Below, one piece after another: positions 10,371 through 20,826 of a stretch of DNA of 64,000 nt (position 1 is its first letter; each line of letters starts with the position of its first letter). The translations under genes were made by a program, and so were the position numbers. Origin of the DNA: Artemia franciscana (taxonomy: Eukaryota > Arthropoda > Branchiopoda > Anostraca > Artemiidae); contig NC_088873.1 of assembly GCF_032884065.1 (NCBI RefSeq), positions 5,252,297 to 5,316,296 on the forward strand. Reading direction: 5' to 3'. The notes under the pieces are model-generated. The model was not told the origin of the DNA. It was given only the letters and a program-made list of their open reading frames with translations, and searched no databases.

Positions 10371-10965
10371 TTAACTGTGCAAAGCGGATTAGTTGCCACC
10401 AACGTTAACTGGAATTACATACACGTGGATATGGACCAATTGCTGACTCCATATTGCACAAGAAAGCAAGAACCATAAATGTTTAAACAACAGGGAGCTG
10501 GGAGAGCTTGTTTAAAATCCGCCTCACTAATGCTCCTGCAGCCTCCAGCCCCTTACGGACGACCACCTAACTAACTATAGAAATTGGATGGCCAATGGAG
10601 GCGCCATAGCCCATTTACAGAGGGCAATCCACATATATTACTCAAGAGTACCAGCGCCATGCTAACTAATGCAACCAATGTTTTGACAGCAGAGTCTGCC
10701 ATGCTGATGACTTCCCATTAATGATGGTTTATTCTTTTGTTTTTAAATTAAGGCAAAGAAAATAAAGAAAAGATACTTCAAAGAGCATATACATTTGATC
10801 CCAGCCGTAGACAAGCTCCTGTGAAATTAATTTTTCAACAGTGAAAATGAATATATTTCCAAAAATCTTGTTTTCTAAAATGGATATTGCTGTCATACCA
10901 CAGCCTAAGTAAACAGCAAAGTAAGCACAATTAATTTATTTCACCAAGGCCCTTTGTATAGAAGG
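10371..10965. other. No recognisable feature
   Basis: Mixed-composition sequence with no convincing frame, terminal repeat or link to the other repeats here. Confidence 0.4.
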
Positions 10966-10969
10966 AGTT

Positions 10970-11200
10970 GTCATGTAAACTTTTGAAGGAGCTCTCAGCC
11001 TCCCTCCCCTACCAATCAATTCCCCATAAAATTTCAATCAAAATTTTAAGATAACCATTTTGTTCAAAATTATTGAAAGGTCCAGTAACTATGTCTCTTG
11101 GAATCTCCCCATCCCCCACCACAGCCGTCAGTACAAGTGCTGTAAATTATGTAATGCACCATTCTGTACATATAGTATTTGTTATTGTGAAAGGTAGGCA
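10970..11200 (+). repeat. Second old relic of family A interior
   Basis: Carries the blocks AACCATTTTGTTCAA, TAACTATGTCTCTTGG, CACCACAGCCGTCAGT and ACATATAGTATTTGTTATTG in the order found in family A copies, with heavy divergence between them. Confidence 0.45.
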
Positions 11201-11403
11201 TGTTTGAACTTTGGCATCCAAAAAGCCATGGGTATTCAGGTAAACCTTTCAGAGAGTCTTGAGGAGGTTGTTCACCTGAATCAAAACACTCTATTTGCAT
11301 ATGCGTTGTCAAAAGGGCATAACTCAGGAATTGCTGAGTGCATTAATTTGGAACTTTTAGGCAATATGAGGGGTATGAACAATTGGCTAAAATGGCAGTA
11401 TTT

Positions 11404-11510
11404 GCTCAACCGCTACTACCACTAGTGCTAATACCACTACTACTGCAACTACTCCTACTGCTACCACTACTACTTCTAGAATTACTACCACTACAGCTAT
11501 TGCTTTTGCA
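11404..11510. repeat. Impure (CTA)n trinucleotide repeat
   Basis: Runs of CTACTACC, CTACTACTG and CTACCACTACTA with interruptions. It lies upstream of the RTE-like LINE. Long frames across it are artefacts of the triplet repeat. Confidence 0.7.
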
Positions 11511-11539
11511 GCAAGGACTAGCAAGCATGAGTGTATAGA

Positions 11540-14500
11540 GTGGATGTGATCAATATTGCCAAGGATAAACAACACAGCACTCGTACGGGATTCTGATTAT
11601 TGGATAATTTTCTGGGCTTGGTTTGTTTTGATGGGCGTTTTCGGGCTGAAAAACCTCTTCCTAGCTAATTTATCTACTATGGGCTGCCTCCTCGTAGTAG
11701 CATAATATTTGTAGGCATGAATATATAATGAGTCGGAGGTAATAGGCTTGGGACTGTCTGTGCAGGATTTCGACTCTTGTTGATAGAAGAGCATCGCCAA
11801 GTGCTGAAAACCATGTTGTGACCAAGATGGGCCCAGGATTGCACAAAGCCTCCATACATACTGGAGGTCCCAGGGACTTCTTGCTGTCCGGTTCTAAGGC
11901 GGCTTAAGCGCTTCGGTGTAGACTTGAGAAGATATGTTGGTCCCCATCCTGCACTGGTATCCGGGATCACTGCTTTTCTTGAGGCCAAAATAATTTCAAA
12001 GATTTAAAGAACATGAAAATTGGAACTTGGAATGTTACGACGTTAAAAAATGACTATCGCATCGACATTTTGACTGACGAATTCAGACGGTTTGAACTGG
12101 ATTTATTAGGAGTTTCAGAAACTCATATCCCAGGGGTAGGAAGCATGAAATTAGGTGACATAGAATTTGTTTACTCAGGAAGGAAGGATGGGGTACATAG
12201 ACAGGGAGTAGGGCTCATGATGAATAAGGAAGCTGCTAAGTCTTGTTTAGGCTGGGAAGGTATTAATAATAGAATACTAATTGCTCATTTTATGACTAAA
12301 AAGTTTAGGGTATCAGTTATAGTAGTATATGCCCCCATTGAACCAACTGATGGAGATACTAGTGACTCAGATGAATTTTACTTACAGTTACAGGAGCAAA
12401 TAGACAGGGTACCAGGTAGAAATATGGTGTTTTTGCTAGGAGATTTTAATGCCCAGGTTGGTAGAAATAGGGATAGATGGTATCCTAGCCTAGGTAATTT
12501 TGGTGTAGGAAAAGAAAACAGTAATGGCTATAGGCTTTTGCAATTTTGTAGGTATAACAACCTAGTTATAACCAATACAGTGTTTGGTCACAAAATGGCC
12601 CATAAGTTGACATGGTATTCACGTGATGGTAAGACAGCAAACCTTATTGATTATGTTATTGTAAACAGAAGACTAGCAGGATCAATACAAGATACTAGGG
12701 TGTATAGGAGTGCCGTTATTGATGTTAAAAGTAAAGATCACCATCTAGTAGTGTCTAAGGTTAATTTAAAGCTGAAATTTCGGAAGAGTAACTCCCTCCC
12801 GGGAAGTTATGATGTTGGTAGACTTCAGAATGAAAATTTGAGAAAAAAATTCCAGGAACAGTTGAGTACTAAACTTGACGGTTTAAAATTTGACAATGTG
12901 GAAGATGGATGGAATAATTTCAGAAAAACAATTTGTGAAGCTGCTGATGGTGTCCTAGGGAAGAGTGCTAAGACAGCAACTAGGAATATTAGTGAAAAAG
13001 CTTTAGGTTTAATAGAGAGTAGAAGGGGTTTGTATAAGAATTATCTGAGCGATAGGTCGTATGAAAACAAAAGGAATGTAAAGAAAGTGGAGAAAGCATT
13101 AAAATATGAACTAAGGAGATGTGAAATGGAGGCGATGGATAAAATTGCTGAGGATCTGGAAGATGCGGCTAGACGGCATAATAGTAAAATATTATACTGG
13201 CATGTTAATAAATTGAAAGGGAGTAGCCGATCCGGACTAGTCCCAGTTAAAGATAGAAATGGAGTCACAATTAGTGATAAGGAAAAAGTTAAAGAAAGAT
13301 GGGTGGAACATTTTGAGAATGTGCTAAACCGAGATACAGTTGCAGGAAAAGATATAGATGAAAATGAAAAAGTTTGTGATACCTTGGATGTGAAGGAAGA
13401 TTTGTTTAGTGAGGAAGAATTAGCGACAGTACTAGAAGGATTAAAAAATAATAAGGCACCAGGTGCTGATAGTATGATTAATGAGTTCCTTAAATATGGT
13501 GGCTCTGAGGTTAGGAATAAGCTACTGAAGATTATGAACAAGATTTTTGAAAAAGGGGAAGTACCCAATGATTTTAGGAAAACCTTAATTAAATCACTGT
13601 ATAAGAAAGGTGACAAGAGTGAATGTCGGAATTATCGAGGCATTAGTCTGGTCTCTGTAGGTAGCAAATTACTGAGTAATATGATACTTTTTAGACTGAG
13701 ACATGCTGTAGACAAAGTTTTAAGGGAAGAACAATGCGGTTTTAGAAAAGGTAGAGGATGTGTCGACCATGTTTTCACTCTTAGGTTAATAATTGAGAAG
13801 TCCCTTCGTTGTCAAACACCTTTGGTCCTTAGTTTTATCGATTATGAGCAAGCTTTCGATTCTGTTGATAGAACAGCGTTAACAAAGGTCTTATCGTTAT
13901 ATGGTATACCAGAAAAATACATTAAAGTGATTTGCGCTATGTACGAGAATAATACTGCTGCGGTTAAGGTAGGAAATGAGGTTAGCAACTGGTTTTGTAT
14001 TAAATCAGGAGTTAAGCAGGGTTGTGTTCTATCCCCCTTTATATGGATCATTTTGATGGACTTCGTCTTAAGGAGCACAGGAAAGGCAATTGGAGACCAT
14101 GGAATCAAATGGGGAGGAAGAACGCTCCTGGACTTAGATTATGCTGATGATTTAAGCATATTAGATGAAAGTGTGAGCAAAATGAATGAATTTTTAGAGG
14201 TTTTACGAGTTCAGGGTGCTAAAATAGGCTTGAAAATTAATGTTAAGAAGACTAAGTCACTAAGGTTAGGAATAAGTGAAGATGAACAGGTGACCTTAGG
14301 TAACGAAAAGATTGATCAGGTTGGGAGCTTCAGTTACCTTGGTAGTATTATTAGTAAAGATGGTGGGAGCAGTGAAGATGTTAAAAGTAGAATAGCTAAA
14401 GCTCAGGGTGTTTTTTCACAGTTAAAAAAAGTTTGGAAGAATAGAAAGATAAGCCTACAAACCAAGATTAGAATATTGGAAGCTACAGTGATGACAGTGG

Positions 14501-14952
14501 TCAAATATGGCTCTGAAGCATGGACACTCCGAAAAGCAGATGAAAATTTACTAGAAGTTTTCCAGAGAAATTGCCTACGGATTGTTCTGGGTACCCGGCT
14601 GACTGACCGTATTTCAAACAGTAGGTTGTACGAAAAGTGTGGTTCAATCCCGCTTTCTGGGGCTATAATAAAAGAAAGGTTGAGATGGCTAGGCCACGTT
14701 CTATGGATGAAGGATGACAGATTACCGAAGATTGTCCTTTTTGGCCAACCGTCTGGGGGTACACGGAAAGCAGGTCGTCCTTGTCTGGGTTGGGAGGATG
14801 TCATAAATAAGGATTTAAAGGAAATGGGAACTTCCTGGGAGGGTGTAAAGAGGGAGGCTTTAAATAGATTAGGTTGGAGGAGGAGCGTGCGTAGCTGTGT
14901 TGGCCTCAGGCGGCTTGGTGCTGCAGTGAGTTATTAGTAGTAGTAGTAGTAG
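11540..14952 (+). mobile_element. RTE-like LINE, coding-complete copy
   Basis: One intact ORF with a (TAG)6 tail at 14935-14952 and no A-tail, as in the RTE clade. The 3' end abuts hAT transposase codons, so the LINE inserted in a hAT copy. The 5' limit is uncertain: similarity to the decayed copy at 17455 starts only about 30 bp before the ATG, and the preceding ~470 bp may be 5' UTR or flank. No target duplication could be defined. Confidence 0.75.
12013..14937 (+). CDS. RTE-clade ORF: AP-like endonuclease plus reverse transcriptase, 974 aa
   Basis: Retrotransposition protein that nicks target DNA and reverse-transcribes its RNA there. Residues 1-240 form an exonuclease-endonuclease-phosphatase domain with N7 (TWNV), E36 (SETH), LLGDFNAQVG, LIDYVIV and KDHHLVV. 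A charged linker follows. RT runs from about residue 480 to 760, with GISLVSVGSKL, QCGFRKGRG, the first catalytic Asp in FIDYEQAFDS, GVKQGCVLSP and the YADD box in DLDYADDLSIL. The C-terminal region has RLRWLGHVLWM and GRPCLGWEDV, typical of RTE proteins. Length is normal for the clade and the frame has no stop or shift. The stop codon TAG is the first unit of the tail. Potentially active. Confidence 0.95.
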   Translation: MKIGTWNVTTLKNDYRIDILTDEFRRFELDLLGVSETHIPGVGSMKLGDIEFVYSGRKDGVHRQGVGLMMNKEAAKSCLGWEGINNRILIAHFMTKKFRVSVIVVYAPIEPTDGDTSDSDEFYLQLQEQIDRVPGRNMVFLLGDFNAQVGRNRDRWYPSLGNFGVGKENSNGYRLLQFCRYNNLVITNTVFGHKMAHKLTWYSRDGKTANLIDYVIVNRRLAGSIQDTRVYRSAVIDVKSKDHHLVVSKVNLKLKFRKSNSLPGSYDVGRLQNENLRKKFQEQLSTKLDGLKFDNVEDGWNNFRKTICEAADGVLGKSAKTATRNISEKALGLIESRRGLYKNYLSDRSYENKRNVKKVEKALKYELRRCEMEAMDKIAEDLEDAARRHNSKILYWHVNKLKGSSRSGLVPVKDRNGVTISDKEKVKERWVEHFENVLNRDTVAGKDIDENEKVCDTLDVKEDLFSEEELATVLEGLKNNKAPGADSMINEFLKYGGSEVRNKLLKIMNKIFEKGEVPNDFRKTLIKSLYKKGDKSECRNYRGISLVSVGSKLLSNMILFRLRHAVDKVLREEQCGFRKGRGCVDHVFTLRLIIEKSLRCQTPLVLSFIDYEQAFDSVDRTALTKVLSLYGIPEKYIKVICAMYENNTAAVKVGNEVSNWFCIKSGVKQGCVLSPFIWIILMDFVLRSTGKAIGDHGIKWGGRTLLDLDYADDLSILDESVSKMNEFLEVLRVQGAKIGLKINVKKTKSLRLGISEDEQVTLGNEKIDQVGSFSYLGSIISKDGGSSEDVKSRIAKAQGVFSQLKKVWKNRKISLQTKIRILEATVMTVVKYGSEAWTLRKADENLLEVFQRNCLRIVLGTRLTDRISNSRLYEKCGSIPLSGAIIKERLRWLGHVLWMKDDRLPKIVLFGQPSGGTRKAGRPCLGWEDVINKDLKEMGTSWEGVKREALNRLGWRRSVRSCVGLRRLGAAVSY

Positions 14953-16504
14953 TTTATTAGCATATGTTAGATTTAACAATGAGGGACCCAAAGAGGAAAT
15001 GCTTTTTGCTAGAAGTCCTACAACAGACACAAAAGGTGAAACAATTTTTAATGAAGTTGCTACTTATTTCAAGGAAAACAATGTCCCACTTAAAAATATA
15101 ATTGCTTGTGCTACTGATGGTGCACCATCTATGACAGGCAGATACAAAGGTTTTATTGCACATTAAAAAAAAAAAACAGCCCTAGAAGTATATTGTATTC
15201 ACTCTGTGATACACCATCAACACTTAGTTACAAAGAAAATGAGTGCATGTCTGCATGATGCCCTTTCTGTTGTAATAAAAGTAGTAAACTATATAAAATC
15301 AAATTCTGTCCAAGACTGCCTTTTTTGTGAATTCTGTAAGCAAAATGGAGAAGAGTTTGAGTGGCTTGTATTACATACAAAGGTGAGATGGCTATCAAAG
15401 GGGAGTTGTCTTAAGTGTTTCATTGCTTATCAGTTTTTATCATTACTTATCAGATATATTTGAAAAACTTAATACACTTAATAAACATCTCCAAGGAAAG
15501 ATCTGATATCTAGTAAAAGTGCTATTGCTGCTTTTCCAAGAAAACTACAGCTGTATAAGAATAATATCAGGCATCGTGTATTTAAACAGTTTCCTTGTTT
15601 GGCCTGTGTTAGCAGCAATTTGCAAGAAGAAAATCTTGCATTATATGGTGAATATTCGGAAAATATACATGAAGATATGCAAACTCGGTTTAGTGACCTA
15701 CTCAGGATGGATATACTGATTTAGGTTTCAGTTCCTTTCAAAGTTAATGTTGCCAAAATAGAATTGTCTTTGCAAGAGCCCCTCATCGAATTAACAAGTG
15801 ATGAAATAACACGTGCAAAATCCAAAGATGAAAAGTACAATATATGGAAAACAACCGACATTGCTACAAAGTACCCTTTGCTCTGGGATAAAGTGCAGTT
15901 CTACATTTGCTTTTCCTATCTTATCTTGTTGAAGCGGGATTTAGTTGTGTTTCTCAAATTTTATCAAAAGCTCACAATAGACTTGACTATTTTCAATAGA
16001 CGTGAAAAGGGGTGATCTTCAACTATCATTAACATCAATAGAACCAAATTTAAAGAAATTTGTCAAGAAGCATCAACCACAGGGATCTCATTAAAGAAAC
16101 ATGTCTTTTCCTTTTTTTTAATCACACAATTAATTTCAACTCTTTCTTGTATTCACTTTACAAAAATAATGTTGGATTGAATTAAACTACCCGAGGAGCT
16201 CTACTCTCCATGATTTTGAGTTGCTTGCCCAGGGAAGAAACAATGTAATATTGAAGTTATTATCACAATAATAGGAATAATAACAATAATTATTATTATT
16301 ATATTTTATTTGTATTAAACTAATTTTTATTTAAAAATAAAGCTTAATCGTATAGCCTACTATTTCTTTGATAATTAAAACCTTAAAATTTATTTTAGTG
16401 AAGAATAGAAAATTGTTCTTATGTCCAATAGCTATGAAGGGGTCCACCAAGATAAAAAGAAGAGAAAAGGGGTCCATGGGTAAAAAAAAGGTTGAGAACC
16501 ACTG
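14953..16504 (+). pseudogene. hAT transposase (ZBED5/Buster-like), decayed, 5' part missing
   Basis: Translated pieces match the catalytic region of domesticated-type hAT transposases: LLAYVRFNNEGPKEEMLFAR, then NNVPLKNIIACATDGAPSMT (an RNase-H-fold Asp region), KMSACLHDALSVVIK, VLHTKVRWLSKGSCLK, and SLQEPLIELTSDEITRAK near the C-terminus. Several shifts and stops separate these pieces. The 3' end GGTTGAGAACCACTG at 16490-16504 is the inverse of the common hAT terminus CAGTGGTTCTCAACC, followed by CTCTAGAC as a candidate 8-bp duplication. The RTE LINE sits immediately before codon LLAY. The N-terminal BED finger half is not found upstream of the LINE. Confidence 0.85.
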
Positions 16505-16974
16505 CTCTAGACTTAACAATTTCACATGCTTATTCCATTTAAAAAAATACGTAACATTGACGTCACTTATCCTCGATAATCTTTTTTTTCGGTAAACGCT
16601 TGGATTAGTCAGATAAGTAATCGGACAAGCAAAAGAACATGGGGCGTGAAATATTAAGATAGATATTGGCAACAATGCAATATTCTAACTAAATCCTAAC
16701 TAAATATCGGGCTTATATAGCCAAAACATGAGATTTACCTCATAAAACCAAATATTATGAAAATAGATGCTTATTTTCAATCAATCTTAACTTTTAAGAT
16801 GTTTGTCTGTTATATCTTAAATTTTCAGAAGTTAATTTAAAAAAATTGGAGGCCACTGCTTAGGCTAATAGAATGTCAAGAGAGAAAAAAGGATACATTT
16901 TATCAAATATTAAAGATGTTGAAAGCCTTGAATCTCCAAATAAACTTTGCAAAATTGAGGATTATAATCTACTG
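16505..16974. other. No recognisable feature
   Basis: AT-rich spacer between the hAT terminus and the satellite. An AT-rich trinucleotide tract (AATAATAATTATTATT) lies just upstream inside the hAT copy. Confidence 0.4.
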
Positions 16975-17430
16975 CAGGATCAGGTAAGATAGCTGATAGA
17001 CTAGCCTTAAGTTAAACTCTAGTTAGTTAACTAGAGTCTTAAGTTAAGGCTAACTCTTAGGTTAAAACTCTATTGATAGCTAACTAGAAGGCTAATTTAG
17101 ACTCAAGTTTGTATATAAGTGGGATCTTAATAGCCACCTATTTAGCTAATTCTATAGTATATAGGCCTACAAAAGTCTATTGATAGCTGACTAGTTGGCT
17201 AATTTAAAGTCAAGTTTATGTATAACTGGAATCTTAATAACCAACTAGTTAGCTAATTTGTTGATGTATATATGAACTCTATTGACTGCTGACCAGTTGG
17301 CTAATTCAGACTGATAATATATAGGCTATAGGCCTGAGTGAAATCTAGCCAACTGATTGGCTAATCTAAACATTTGTAAATACACTTTCAGACATATTAG
17401 CCAACTAATTGGCTAGAAAAACTTGTGGAA
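16975..17430. repeat. Dyad satellite, block 1, with a long near-palindrome
   Basis: Diverged units of the GCTAACTAGTTGGCTA satellite that dominates 22-28 kb. At 17004-17050 the sequence forms a near-perfect inverted repeat (GCCTTAAGTTAAACTCTAG and its complement CTAGAGTCTTAAGTTAAGGC). The RTE copy 2 insertion follows directly. Confidence 0.75.
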
Positions 17431-17743
17431 ACTGGCAAAGATTTTTTCTTATGTTTCCAATTTCAATGACTTAGAGAACATGAAAATTGGAACTTAGAAT
17501 GTTACAATGTTAACAAATGAATATTGTATTTTCATTTTGACTGACAAATTCAGACAGTTTGAACTTGACTTATTAGGAGTTTCAGAAACTCATATCCCAG
17601 AGGTAGGAAGCATGAAATTAGGTGATATATAGGCTAATTTGTTTACTCAGGCTGAAAGGATTGGGTACATAGGCAGGGAGTAGGGCTCATGATGAATAAG
17701 GAAGCTGCTAAGTTTTGTTTAGGCTCAGAAGGCATTAATAATA

Positions 17744-17887
17744 AAAAAAAAGAAAGGTAAAGGATATGGCATTAGACTTTACAGTCTATACCAGCAGTGC
17801 TGATCTCTGTTTCTGGGCCCTTCAGCCAGGAATTGCAATGGGGGATTAGGGGCCAGCCATCCTGTGCTTTTCCACACCCTTCCTGTT
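17744..17887. mobile_element. 144-bp short insertion with 13-bp target duplication
   Basis: Flanked by GG(C/T)ATTAATAATA at 17731-17743 and 17888-17900, a sequence present once in the intact RTE copy. It starts with an A-rich run and contains CAGTGCTGATCTCTGTTTCT and GGGCCCTTCAGCCAGGAA. No box A or B is clear. Probably a SINE-type retroelement, but the class is not established. Confidence 0.6.
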
Positions 17888-17966
17888 GGTATTAATAATA
17901 CAATACTATTTGCTCATTTTGTTACTAGAAAGTTCAGGGTAGGCTATCTGTTTTAGTAGTATATCT

Positions 17967-18593
17967 GGTAAAATTCTAGTTAATTGACTTGTTGCTATCT
18001 TGGAAAGGGTTTAGGTTAGGAAAATGAAATTTTCAGGGATGGGTCTACAGCATAATGTATGTCCTGGGAAGGTATTTTAGAGTGCCTACCTCCACTCCTT
18101 CTCCCTTTAGAGGGCTTTGAAATTTGCCTAAATGACAGCTCTATACCTATTGAAATTTGACAAAACATTTTACCTTAATTCTTAGTTACTAATTGCTTTT
18201 TCTCTGCCTTTAGTTCTGAAAAATGCAATTCCTGTTAATTGAGTAGAATTTTGAGTCATATCAATGTTATTTTTTTTCAAAATTTAGGAAATGTATTTGC
18301 AAATCTTTAAAACCTTATAAAATGGAATTGAGCAAAGTTATGAAGCTGAAAACAATTTTGTTGCATGTCAATTAAGAAGAAGATCTATTTTGCAAGGTTT
18401 CACTTTTATAACACACATATTTTTAAAGGTCATCAAAAGTCAGGGCCCTCTAGAGGGAAAAGCAGAGGAGATAGTTGCTTCAAAATACCTTCCAGTGACA
18501 TACTTTAGTCTGTAGATTCATCCCTGAAAGTTTCATTTTCCTAACCTAAACCCTTTCTGAGATAGCAAGTAGTCAGTTAACTAGAATTTTACC
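17967..18593. mobile_element. 627-bp MITE with very long terminal inverted repeats
   Basis: Starts GGTAAAATTCTAGTTAA and ends with its inverse. The inverted similarity continues for about 170 bp at each end (for example GAAAGGGTTTAGGTTAGGAA on both arms). Flanking 8-bp direct repeat GTATATCT/ATATATCT (7 of 8) suggests the hAT superfamily. The interior is AT-rich and non-coding. Inserted in RTE copy 2. Confidence 0.85.
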
Positions 18594-18764
18594 ATATATC
18601 TCCCTATTGAACCAGCTGATAGAGATAGGTCTACTAGTGACTCAGATTTCACTTAGAGTTACAGGAGCAAATGGACTGGGTCACAGGTAAAAATATGGTG
18701 TTTTGACTAAGAGATTATAATGGCCAGTTTGGTAGAAATAGGGATAGATGGTATCCTATGCTTA

Positions 18765-20826
18765 AATTACCTTAAATCACAGCTTGGAGCAATATAAGGA
18801 TTTTTCATGCTTGTGATGCTCCAAAGATGAAAAAAAGTTTGTTTGGTGTAGATTGTGGTTGTTGATCTAGACTCTTGTGGAGGACTCTGCAGCTTCCCAA
18901 TTGTAAAGGAACTTGCAGAAACTGATTCCTCAGAGAGTTGATTCCACAGATTGATGACTATTTTGCTGAAGAAATGACTTATGTGTCTACTCATGGAATG
19001 CTGCATGGGGAGCTTCATTGAATGTCCTCGTACCAGTCCTATACATATACAACCATACCAATGTCCTAGTACCAGAATGCAAGGGCTGTGCAAAGAGACT
19101 GGGAAGGATGTTTTTAGAAAGGATTTTATTGGTTTTCAATTCATATCACCCCTTTTCCTTCAATATGTCAGTGTTGGCACCTTCAAATGATGTAGTCTTT
19201 CTTTGTATAGAAATTTATTCATGCTGCTAACCATCTTAGTGGCATGACACTGGACATCCTCAAACAACTTCTTATCTTTTTTGAAAAAAGGGGCTGCCAA
19301 TGACATTCCAACCTCCAGACATGGTCACACAAGTGCCTTATATAACTTCATAAAAACTCTTGGGTGTTGACTGAGATGGTTCTTTTTATGATACCAAGGG
19401 ATTTATTTGCAGAAGATAGAACAGACTTAGCATGGCTGCTAAACTTTAATTGACAATCAACAATAACCCCAAGATCTCTTTCATCAGAAACAGCAGAAAG
19501 GAAGTTGTCTTGAAGGAAATGCTTATGATGCTTGTTGTGTTTGCCAAAATGGATGACATGGCATTTGTCAACATTAAAAGTGAGGAGCCACTTGTTATCC
19601 CATCTTCCTAGACTGTCAAGATCTGTTTGAATTGATTGCTGGTCAGAGGGAGTAGCTCCTTTTCCAACTAGTTTTGAGTCATCAGCATAAAGGGTAATAA
19701 GATTTGAAAGAAGGGTGGGTATATTGTTGACATAGAAGTTGAAAAGTGTTTGTCCAAGAATAGTGCCCTGGTGTATGCCACTTAATATAGTTGTAGGAGA
19801 AGAAAAATGAGGAGTTCCTTGTGAATCAAAAACTCTGACACTCTGTGATCTTTCAGAGAGGAAGCCCATAATCCACTGTACAACACCTTCAATGACACCT
19901 GCAGCCTTCAGTTTGATTATGAGGAATTCATGACAAACCTTATTGAATGCTTTGGACAGATCAAGAAGAATCTTGTTGACAGGAAGACCATTATCAAGCA
20001 GTGTAGTCACTAATTCATATGTTTGGGTGAGGTTAGTGTCAACAGATCTACCAGATCTGAATCCATGTTGTGATGTGGAGAGGATGTTATTAACTTCAAG
20101 ATGTTCAATTAGAGCTTTGTTAACAAATCTCTCAAGCACTTTAACAACTGCAGAAGTGATGCTTATATTGCTTATAGGACAGTAATTTTCTGAAGAGTCT
20201 CTTCATCCCTTTTTGTGGATTTGGGTTGTATAAGATGTTTTCAAATCATGCAGGAGTTCCCCATTTTGAACAAGATAACTGTAGCAGCATGTACAAGGGG
20301 TAACTGAGAGCTTTTCGACACTCTTTAAGAAGATGTAGATGAACACTGTCTGGTCCATTTGACTTATTCACATCAAGCTTCCCAAGGCTATTGAAAACCA
20401 TTACTTCACTTACTGACAGATCAGGCATGGGAAAAAGCACTTCCAACAATGGAGGATCTGGTGAGGAGGTACCTGAGTTTTGGTAAAGGCAGAAGCAAAT
20501 TGAGCATTTAGAAGGTCAGCCTTATCTGTTGGAGATGAGTGTAGTACACCTTGGGCAACAAGGTCAGGAATAGTGTGATGATTTAGGTCTTTAGCAAAAA
20601 CATGTCACCAGAAAGATTTTGGGTTTAAATTGATATCAGAAGCTAATTTTTCCTTGTAAGCAGATTTAAGTTTTTTTTTTTTACATAATCTGTTACACAA
20701 TTCTGTACTTCCTTGTAGATTGACAGTGTCTCCTGGTCCTGGTTCCCCTTCTTCATATACTGTTTCCAAGCCCTAGATTTCTGGTTAATCAGCTTCTTAA
20801 CCTCCTTAGTGAGGAATGAGCTCTAG
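18765..20826 (-). mobile_element. CR1/L2-like LINE inserted in RTE copy 2, minus strand
   Basis: RTE copy 2 breaks at 18764 (GGTATCCTATGC) and resumes at about 20827 (TAGGTAAACTTAG). Between them, minus-strand pieces read as the EN-RT linker (20450-20820), RT (19348-20449) and C-terminal region (18767-19093, RGHSMKLPMQHSMSRHISHF and KIVINLWNQLSEESVSASSF). The endonuclease is absent, so the copy is 5'-truncated. Frames are broken but divergence is moderate. Confidence 0.85.
19348..20449 (-). pseudogene. CR1/L2-like reverse transcriptase
   Basis: RT landmarks in order: KLDVNKSNGPDSVHLHLLKE (20246-20449), then in the 263-codon frame STSQHGFRSGRSVDTNLTQ, LLDLSKAFNKVCHEFLI with the first catalytic Asp, SGIHQGTILGQTLFNFYVN (usually VPQGSVLGP) and TLYADDSKLVGKG with the ADD box. 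The palm is complete in one frame. A shift separates the fingers. A nuclease domain is not present. Confidence 0.88.

Noticed and set aside
11404-11510. (CTA)n tract as the 3' tail of an inverted RTE copy
   Set aside because: The sequence to its right does not match the inverse of the RTE C-terminus, so there is no element attached to it.
13041-13616. Minus-strand 191-codon frame opposite the RTE ORF (and 13842-14804 frames)
   Set aside because: Shadow of the real + strand LINE protein. Serine/leucine/phenylalanine-rich with no domain.
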